Shown here: one piece after another, positions 1-4,349 of the stretch
Position numbering within the stretch: the stretch's first letter is position 1
How the letters are laid out: the number at the start of each line of letters is the position of its first letter
Assembly (NCBI GenBank): GCA_019243895.1
Contig: JAFATP010000145.1
Span: forward strand, 1-5,152
Length of the DNA: 5,152 bases
Reading direction: 5' to 3'
From: Alphaproteobacteria bacterium
Lineage (GTDB): Bacteria > Pseudomonadota > Alphaproteobacteria > Rickettsiales > SXRF01
Notes under the pieces: generated by a model
Databases searched by the model: none
Seen by the model: only the letters and a program-made list of their open reading frames with translations
Told to the model about the DNA's origin: nothing
Position numbers and translations under genes: made by a program

Positions 1-30
1 CTTGTTTTCGCTGCTATACGCAAGCAGGAT

Positions 31-36
31 TTATAT
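31..36 (+). promoter_or_regulatory. possible -10 box of the tRNA-Leu promoter
   Basis: TTATAT lies 22 nt before the mature tRNA 5' end. That distance would fit a -10 element followed by a short leader removed by RNase P. No convincing -35 hexamer is seen 16-18 bp upstream, so this is a weak call. The rest of positions 1-58 shows no gene. Confidence 0.25.
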
Positions 37-58
37 CCAAGTTTTTACGAGTTCCCCG

Positions 59-146
59 GCCCACGTGGCGGAATGGTAGACGCAACAGACTTAAAATCTG
101 TCGGAAGGTTTCTTCCGTGCCGGTTCGAGTCCGGCCGTGGGCACCA
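59..146 (+). tRNA. tRNA-Leu(UAA), CCA end encoded
   Basis: All arms of a class II tRNA can be folded by eye. The acceptor stem GCCCACG (59-65) pairs with CGTGGGC (136-142), followed by discriminator A143 and an encoded CCA (144-146). The anticodon stem ACAGA (85-89) pairs with TCTGT (97-101) around the loop CTTAAAA, which gives anticodon TAA at 92-94. The long variable arm CGGAAG/CTTCCG (102-117) is typical of tRNA-Leu. The T arm has a GCCGG/CCGGC stem around TTCGAGT (124-130). The tRNA decodes UUA and, by wobble, UUG leucine codons. No structural defect is visible. Confidence 0.97.
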
Positions 147-172
147 GGCTTCGCCCTCCGGGGCTACGCCTG
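145..172 (+). terminator. imperfect hairpin immediately after tRNA-Leu
   Basis: CAGGC (145-149) pairs with GCCTG (168-172), and an inner stem GCCC (153-156) pairs with GGGC (161-164) around loop TCCG. A small TTC/TAC internal loop separates the two stems. The hairpin begins on the last bases of the encoded CCA, so it could mark the 3' processing or termination region of the tRNA transcript. There is no clear T-run (only TTTT about 13 nt later), so it could instead be a dispersed palindromic repeat. Confidence 0.4.
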
Positions 173-257
173 TCGCAGCCAGCTTTTCCGAGTTAATAGT
201 TGTCGCTGTTTTGCCGTCAGGCATTACATATGGCCTGCTAAATTATGGCCATTTTTG

Positions 258-488
258 TCATAATGGATTAACCCAAACCGAGCTGTGCGCCGCTGAAGGC
301 AATATATCATGCTTTTCGAGAATAGCGGCTTGCTCATGTGGCACGACAACAAAACGGCCATCGTTGAAAGCTATATGTACTCCAAAAGCGCCGCCAATCC
401 ACTGGCGGTCGACACTTTGGATATTGCCCGCATCAATAATAATTTCTGCAGGCGGAATGTTCGCCTTTACTGCGACAGATCTAATCAT
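258..488 (-). CDS. hypothetical protein, 76 residues
   Basis: I do not recognise this protein. It is a small, soluble-looking 76-residue chain with no signal peptide or membrane segment and a balanced composition. The central part, with beta-like stretches around FGVHIAF and GRFVVVPHEQ, reads like a folded domain. The ATG at 488 is preceded by AAAGG at about 7 nt spacing. An extended -10 sequence lies about 55 nt upstream on the same strand. Those signals favour this strand over the overlapping plus-strand frames at 73-504, which runs through the tRNA, and 309-530, which is rich in unlikely residue mixes. It sits between the tRNA and the wHTH gene, in what may be accessory DNA. Confidence 0.5.
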   Translation of the reverse strand: MIRSVAVKANIPPAEIIIDAGNIQSVDRQWIGGAFGVHIAFNDGRFVVVPHEQAAILEKHDILPSAAHSSVWVNPL

Positions 489-508
489 GGGGAAGCCTTT
501 CTGAACGG

Positions 509-533
509 GAGCTCAGCAATATTGCGATAGCTC
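509..533. promoter_or_regulatory. nested inverted repeat, candidate operator
   Basis: A perfect 10-bp palindrome GCAATATTGC (516-525) is flanked almost symmetrically by GAGCT (509-513) and AGCTC (529-533). It lies just downstream of the predicted minus-strand transcription start near 537 and upstream of the 76-residue ORF. A repressor could bind there, or the leader RNA could fold there. No regulator can be named from the sequence. The adjacent wHTH protein is a possible but unproven candidate. Confidence 0.35.
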
Positions 534-543
534 TACCTGCGTA

Positions 544-553
544 ATTATATAGC
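544..553 (-). promoter_or_regulatory. extended -10 promoter for the 76-residue hypothetical
   Basis: Read on the minus strand, the sequence is TGCTATATAAT. It offers TATAAT (544-549) or TATATA as the -10 box, and the latter has a TGn extension. No good -35 box is found 17 bp upstream, which is common for extended -10 promoters. Transcription would start near 537, giving a leader of about 49 nt before the ATG at 488. Confidence 0.4.
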
Positions 554-602
554 AAGTTTTTCCCCCTTATGCACCATCCTCACCGGCAGGAGGTGATTTT
601 TC

Positions 603-758
603 ATGGTGGGGCGTGGGTTGCGGGATGGGGCGGCTGGGAAGGGCGTTGTAAACGTCAGCGGGTTGGCAGAGGACATCAAAGCCATCCGCCATGCCGCCGA
701 AAGCATCCTTGCGCTGCTTATAGCGTTTCTTCCCGCTGGTAGCAGAGCGTCCCCATGA
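603..758 (+). CDS. possible 51-residue small protein with near-perfect Shine-Dalgarno
   Basis: An ATG at 603 is preceded by AGGAGGTGAT (590-599), a full-length match to the anti-Shine-Dalgarno sequence, at near-ideal spacing. The frame runs 51 codons to TGA at 756-758. The N-terminal third is rich in Gly and Arg. The second half contains the helix-forming stretch GLAEDIKAIRHAAESILALL followed by a short hydrophobic run, so an amphipathic or membrane-associated peptide is possible. I do not recognise it. It overlaps the 3' end of the convergent wHTH gene by about 41 bp and lies opposite that gene's possible frameshifted tail. The two readings compete, so confidence is low despite the ribosome site. 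Confidence 0.3.
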   Translation: MVGRGLRDGAAGKGVVNVSGLAEDIKAIRHAAESILALLIAFLPAGSRASP

Positions 759-990
759 CGCGCTTCACATCCATCCCGGTAGCCTCCGCGATCTCCGCCG
801 CCGTCATGGGCCTGCCCGCCTCCCGCATGGCCTGGAACAGTGCCCGCGAGATGTGCCGCTGCCTCGGCTTCGGAGGCTTCCCCTGCTCGAACAGCCTGAT
901 CGTGGCGTCCAGGTGCCGCAGCGCCTCGGTCAGCCCGCGCACCTCTGCGGCGATCTCCTGGCGTCTTTGGCGTAAGGCGGCAAGCGGCAT
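718..990 (-). CDS. small coiled-coil / winged-helix DNA-binding protein, probably C-terminally shortened
   Basis: From the ATG at 990 the protein has 90 residues. A TTG at 1008 would add six, but neither start has a strong ribosome site and MPLAAL is the more natural N-terminus. Residues 4-36 form a charged coiled coil containing HLDATIRLF. A basic linker (KPPKPRQRH) follows, and residues 45-86 look like a winged helix (AMREAGRPMTAAEIAEATGMDVKRVMGTL). From memory, this coiled-coil plus REAGRP-type HTH arrangement is frequent in alphaproteobacterial accessory regions, usually in longer proteins. Translation ends abruptly after the wHTH. Removing one G from a GGG run (plus-strand CCC 732-734) would extend the frame by 54 codons to 567, so this may be a frameshifted gene. 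The likely role is DNA binding, with unknown target. Confidence 0.6.
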   Translation of the reverse strand: MPLAALRQRRQEIAAEVRGLTEALRHLDATIRLFEQGKPPKPRQRHISRALFQAMREAGRPMTAAEIAEATGMDVKRVMGTLCYQREETL

Positions 991-1172
991 GCCGCCAGGA
1001 TAGAACAACGGGGCGGGAAGTCAGCGGGCGGGAAGGTGAGATTGGTGCAGAAGGGGGAGTTTTTCTGCTTTATGCAATTCGGATGCCCCACATCATAATT
1101 GCCAAACCTTACTGATTCCAGTCGAAGCTTTTGCTACGAAATGCAAGTGGCCGCTCAAACAGAACATCCCAT

Positions 1173-1202
1173 AAAAAAAGCCCGCACCGGCGGGCTTTTT
1201 TT
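1173..1202 (-). terminator. bidirectional-looking intrinsic terminator downstream of csbD-like gene
   Basis: The six-base-pair stem GCCCGC (1180-1185) / GCGGGC (1190-1195) has a four-base loop and is flanked by seven A (1173-1179) and seven T (1196-1202). It can therefore act in either direction. On the minus strand it lies 16 nt after the stop codon of the csbD-like gene, which is its obvious client. No plus-strand gene ends just upstream. Confidence 0.9.
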
Positions 1203-1218
1203 AGCTGCAAGACGGCGC

Positions 1219-1395
1219 TTAATTATTATTTTTAAGCGCATCCTCCATCTTACCAAAGTTCTTCTTCACATTGCCTGCCACCTGGTCCTTGATGCCAAGC
1301 ATCTCGCCTTTCGTGTCACCCAGGGCATGATCGACTTTCGCTCTAACCTTGCCACCGGTTTCCTGAACCGTACCTGCGATGGTGTTCTTGCTCAT
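1219..1395 (-). CDS. CsbD-like stress-response protein, 58 residues
   Basis: This is a short, very hydrophilic cytoplasmic protein with the CsbD-like pattern of repeated Gly/Lys/Asp segments: GTVQETGGKVRAKVDHALGD, then GIKDQVAGNVKKNFGKMEDAL. The length of 58 residues is normal for the family. The start at 1395 is favoured because AGGAG lies 7 nt upstream. The longer open frame to 1509 adds a sequence without family similarity. CsbD was named for sigma-B control in Bacillus, and relatives in Proteobacteria are often general-stress or stationary-phase induced, but the molecular function is unknown. The gene is monocistronic, ends in a strong terminator, and is divergent from the larger gene to its right. 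Confidence 0.88.
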   Translation of the reverse strand: MSKNTIAGTVQETGGKVRAKVDHALGDTKGEMLGIKDQVAGNVKKNFGKMEDALKNNN

Positions 1396-1452
1396 AAACA
1401 CGCTCCTCTGTCTGGTTTGTACCATCTCCATAATGGCTTCAGCGGGGTAAAA

Positions 1453-1494
1453 TTGCGGTACGGAAAGCGTCCGCAAAATATTAATAATCCGCAA
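1453..1494. promoter_or_regulatory. three TTGCGG hexamers at exact 18-bp spacing
   Basis: TTGCGG at 1453-1458 (plus) is followed by its reverse complement CCGCAA at 1471-1476 and again at 1489-1494. The last two are embedded in TCCGCAAAATA and TCCGCAAATA. Starts are exactly 18 bp apart in the csbD-side intergenic region. They could be binding sites for a regulator acting on csbD or on the divergent gene, or -35-like elements. I could not find well-spaced -10 boxes for them. Confidence 0.35.
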
Positions 1495-1574
1495 ATACCC
1501 TTTATTCATCCGCCATCCGCCGCTGTCATAGAAAATTCATATACCGTGCATTCCGCCGAGTGCCGATTGATGCT

Positions 1575-2957
1575 ATGATGGAATTTTTAAGGCTTTCACC
1601 GCAGGGCTTCGCTAAATCCTTCACATTCATGAAAAAATACATCAGTAGCGATTCCGCTTCACCGCTTGCCGCCGTGGAACTGGCTCCCGGCCCGGATACC
1701 AATCTTTCGTTCTTTTATGCGCGCGGTGAAACGGATAAACCGGCCGTGCGGAAGGCGCTTGCCCATCTGGGCCAGACCGTGATCGCCGAATCGCATGTGC
1801 GCGGGCAGCCGGTTTTCATTACGCGCGGCGCTAAGGATCGTCAGGCATTAGTGGATGCGCTCGCTCAAATCAACCCGCTGACGGAGGAAGCGGAGCCGCC
1901 GCCGAAGGTCGACCCCTGGATGGTGCGCGGCCTGCTGGGCATGGCAGGGCAGCTGCTGGTGGCGGTCTCCAGCGTGCGCGGCAATAAGGGATTCGATCAG
2001 GGGGCGGCCTTCTTCGCCGGGTCCAATATCGCGGCCAACCTCATGAACATGGCCTATGGGCCCGGTAAGTCTAAAGATGTGCACCGGCTGAACCAGATCA
2101 AAAACCAGGTCAATGAAGGGCTCCTCTCGGAAGGGCCGCTCGACGAGCTGCCCGCCGTCGACGACACCCGTTCCGCGCTGCGTCATGACGAGCCGCCGCG
2201 CGGCCTGATGCAGAAAGCCAATGATTTCGTTCATCGCTTTGCACCGCAGATCAGCATCGGCTTGCGCATCTTCGGTGCCGCCAAGCTCACCGGAAACGCC
2301 GGCAAATACACCCGCGAGGCGGGGCTTCAGGTCAAGGACCCCCTGACATTCTCCGCCGGCTCCGCCATTTTGCTCGGAAAATTTATGGCGCTCGGCGCGA
2401 AAACCGAAGATCCATACAATCCGAAGCCCAATACCGCGCTGGACGACCTGCGGGAAAAGCTTTTCAAATGGGGCGCCTATACGGAAGGAGCGGGGTATGC
2501 CATGCTGGCGTATAATGGCTTCGCCCAGCGCCAGATCACCATGAATGGCAAAACATATCCCGACTTTCTGCGTGGCACCGCCGGATTGATTTTCGTTTCC
2601 GCCTATGTGGCACAAAGCCTGGCCAAACTCGGCATCAAGCAAGTGGATATGGATGAGGTGGTGGCGCACACAGCCGATGCGCTGGCACAGATGCCGCCTG
2701 ATAAAATCCCCCAGCTCACCGCCGACACCGCCGCCATGCTCACCGAACATTTCCAGGACCGCACGCTGCATTACGGCGATATCTACACCCGGCTAAGCGC
2801 CGATTTGCAAAGGTATCATGCCATCGCAATAGACGCCCTACCCTCTTCCTCCTTCTCCGCGTTCCGACCCTTCGGCCCGGAAAAAGAGGCGCGGGGGCCG
2901 CACACCGTGCGCCTGCAGCGGGAAGAAATGGCGCCCTTGACCCTCAAAACATTCTAA
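1575..2957 (+). CDS. conserved-looking hypothetical protein of about 460 residues, weakly membrane-associated
   Basis: I do not recognise this protein. From ATG 1575 it has 460 residues. Possible starts are GTG 1560, ATG 1575/1578 and ATG 1629. None has a clear Shine-Dalgarno, and 1629 (MKKYISSD) would also be a natural N-terminus. Numbered from GTG 1560, residues 35-105 look like a small alpha/beta domain. A proline-rich linker (EAEPPPKVDP) follows, then weakly hydrophobic segments around 122-138, 149-166, 263-279 and 338-356, and an acidic, helical C-terminal region (VDMDEVVAHTADALAQMPPD). The hydrophobic segments are short and interrupted by Gly/Ala, so membrane insertion is uncertain. Codon use is strong and consistent, which makes it a real gene and makes the 307-residue antisense frame a shadow. 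The methyltransferase-like gene follows after 63 nt on the same strand, so co-transcription is possible. Confidence 0.8.
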   Translation: MMEFLRLSPQGFAKSFTFMKKYISSDSASPLAAVELAPGPDTNLSFFYARGETDKPAVRKALAHLGQTVIAESHVRGQPVFITRGAKDRQALVDALAQINPLTEEAEPPPKVDPWMVRGLLGMAGQLLVAVSSVRGNKGFDQGAAFFAGSNIAANLMNMAYGPGKSKDVHRLNQIKNQVNEGLLSEGPLDELPAVDDTRSALRHDEPPRGLMQKANDFVHRFAPQISIGLRIFGAAKLTGNAGKYTREAGLQVKDPLTFSAGSAILLGKFMALGAKTEDPYNPKPNTALDDLREKLFKWGAYTEGAGYAMLAYNGFAQRQITMNGKTYPDFLRGTAGLIFVSAYVAQSLAKLGIKQVDMDEVVAHTADALAQMPPDKIPQLTADTAAMLTEHFQDRTLHYGDIYTRLSADLQRYHAIAIDALPSSSFSAFRPFGPEKEARGPHTVRLQREEMAPLTLKTF

Positions 2958-2994
2958 TCGCAGCCATTTCGCTTCTTAAGCCGTTGAAAAGCGC

Positions 2995-3002
2995 GGAGGA
3001 GG
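2995..3002 (+). promoter_or_regulatory. strong Shine-Dalgarno set unusually far from its start codon
   Basis: GGAGGAGG is the only ribosome site before the membrane methyltransferase-like gene, yet the first usable start (GTG 3021) is 18 nt beyond it. An in-frame ATG ATA TAG mini-ORF (3003-3011) lies in between and blocks any more upstream start. Confidence 0.5.
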
Positions 3003-3020
3003 ATGATATAGCAGCGCATC

Positions 3021-4319
3021 GTGAGCACCTCCTTACCCGTTTCCGCGCCATCCCGCCGGCCGCCCAGCGCCACCAATAATATTATCAATACCATTGGCCT
3101 GGCGATGTTTTTCCTCACCCTCTGGTATTGCAACCAGCAGCGGCTGCATGGGGTGGATGCCGCGCTGCTGGTCACCCTCGCTTACGCGATTCCCGTTTTG
3201 CTGCTTGAGGTAATATTCCTTCGCACGCCGTGGCGCGATTCCGTGGGGCTGGATTTTAATAAGCTGACGCCGGATGCGGAGCGCATCTTCATTAAGCTGG
3301 TGGGGCTTTACGGCTCATTCGGCTTCGTCGCGCTGCTCTATTGGCTGTTTCCCGAATATCACGGCAGCTATTATGATCCCTGCCGCGCCGTGCTGGAACT
3401 GATATGGTCCAGCGCCTTCATCTATGTGGTGCTGCTGTCGGCAATGTATGTCTTCTTTATGGACAGCCGCATGCGCGAGCCGCTGGATAGTTATTACTGG
3501 TTCGGCTGCTGCCTGCTTGGGCGCTTTCGCGGGGTGCGCTTTCGCCTGATCGTGCAGCATCTGCTCGGCTGGCTGGTAAAGGGATTTTTCCTGCCGCTGA
3601 TGTGGGTGAGTTTCGTCGGCAACATTAATGGGCTGACGTTTGCGCCGCTTAATCAGTTTCCCAATTTCGATGCATTCTTCGAATTCGCCGTCTCCGTGCT
3701 CTTTACCGTTGATCTGCTGGCCGCCGTGGCGGGATACACGCTGGCCATCCGCCTTTTCGATACGCATCTGCGCTCAACGGAGCCGACGCTTTTCGGCTGG
3801 ATTATCTGCCTCATCTGTTATCAGCCCTTCCAAAGCGTGGTGATGCGGTTTTATCTCGCCTACAGCTCCACCAGCTGGACTTCCTGGCTGGCCGATTATC
3901 CCAATATCAGAATCGTGTGGGGCAGCATCATGCTGCTATTCCTCTTTGTCTATACTTGCGCTTCCATTAATTTCGGCTGCCGCTTCTCCAATCTTACGAA
4001 CCGCGGTATATTGACGAAAGGCATGTACCGCTTCACCAAACATCCCGCCTATGTCGGGAAAAACATTTTCTGGTGGATGCTCTATGTGCCCTTCATTCCG
4101 GCAAATGGGGAGTGGGAGGCTTTGCGCTTCTGCATTTTGCTGCTGGGCGTCAATGCCGTGTATTTTTTCCGCGCGCGCACGGAGGAGCGCCATCTCTCCC
4201 GCGATCCGCGTTACGTGGAATATGGGTTGTGGATGAATGATCACAGTATCTTCCGCGGCCTCGCCCGCCATCTTCCCTGGCTGCGATACCGGCCGCCCCA
4301 GACCGCCGAGCCTCTCTAG
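3021..4319 (+). CDS. polytopic membrane protein with C-terminal ICMT/PEMT-like methyltransferase domain
   Basis: The 432-residue product has roughly nine or ten hydrophobic segments (about 25-40, 45-67, 93-112, 126-147, 177-200, 220-245, 255-280, 297-316, 347-360, 367-383). The C-terminal third carries the hallmarks of the isoprenylcysteine carboxyl methyltransferase / phospholipid methyltransferase superfamily. These are GMYRFTKHPAYVGKN (334-348, the R-HP-Y motif) and TEERHLSRDPRYVEY (387-401, the EE-L-P-Y-Y motif). In that family these residues bind S-adenosylmethionine and methylate a lipid or membrane-embedded substrate at the inner membrane. The substrate here cannot be told. Typical members have about 150-250 residues, so the N-terminal 290 residues are an extra membrane domain. 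GTG 3021 is chosen because an in-frame TAG at 3009-3011 excludes earlier starts, and the next ATG (3105) would cut into the first membrane segment. It may share an operon with the preceding gene. Confidence 0.82.
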   Translation: MSTSLPVSAPSRRPPSATNNIINTIGLAMFFLTLWYCNQQRLHGVDAALLVTLAYAIPVLLLEVIFLRTPWRDSVGLDFNKLTPDAERIFIKLVGLYGSFGFVALLYWLFPEYHGSYYDPCRAVLELIWSSAFIYVVLLSAMYVFFMDSRMREPLDSYYWFGCCLLGRFRGVRFRLIVQHLLGWLVKGFFLPLMWVSFVGNINGLTFAPLNQFPNFDAFFEFAVSVLFTVDLLAAVAGYTLAIRLFDTHLRSTEPTLFGWIICLICYQPFQSVVMRFYLAYSSTSWTSWLADYPNIRIVWGSIMLLFLFVYTCASINFGCRFSNLTNRGILTKGMYRFTKHPAYVGKNIFWWMLYVPFIPANGEWEALRFCILLLGVNAVYFFRARTEERHLSRDPRYVEYGLWMNDHSIFRGLARHLPWLRYRPPQTAEPL

Positions 4320-4325
4320 CTACCC

Positions 4326-4341
4326 CGGCGTTTCTTCGCCG
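4326..4341. terminator. weak hairpin between convergent genes
   Basis: CGGCG (4326-4330) pairs with CGCCG (4337-4341) around a six-base loop, in the 30-bp gap between the convergent stops at 4319 and 4350. There is no T-run on either strand, so any terminator role is tentative. Confidence 0.3.
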
Positions 4342-4349
4342 TTACACCA

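Noticed and set aside
120..146. Attachment site from the tRNA 3' end
   Set aside because: I found no second copy of this sequence elsewhere in the window and no integrase gene.
73..504. 143-codon plus-strand frame
   Set aside because: It starts inside the tRNA-Leu gene, has no ribosome site, and its composition is not protein-like.
1099..1578. 159-codon plus-strand frame
   Set aside because: It runs through the intrinsic terminator and antisense to csbD, and has no start signal.
1848..2771. 307-codon minus-strand frame
   Set aside because: It is antisense to the 460-residue gene, His/Gly/Arg-rich in the way shadow frames of GC-rich genes are, with no ribosome site.
2954..3175. 73-codon minus-strand frame with a hydrophobic stretch
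   Set aside because: It is antisense to the start of the methyltransferase-like gene with no promoter or ribosome site. The hydrophobicity mirrors the opposite strand.
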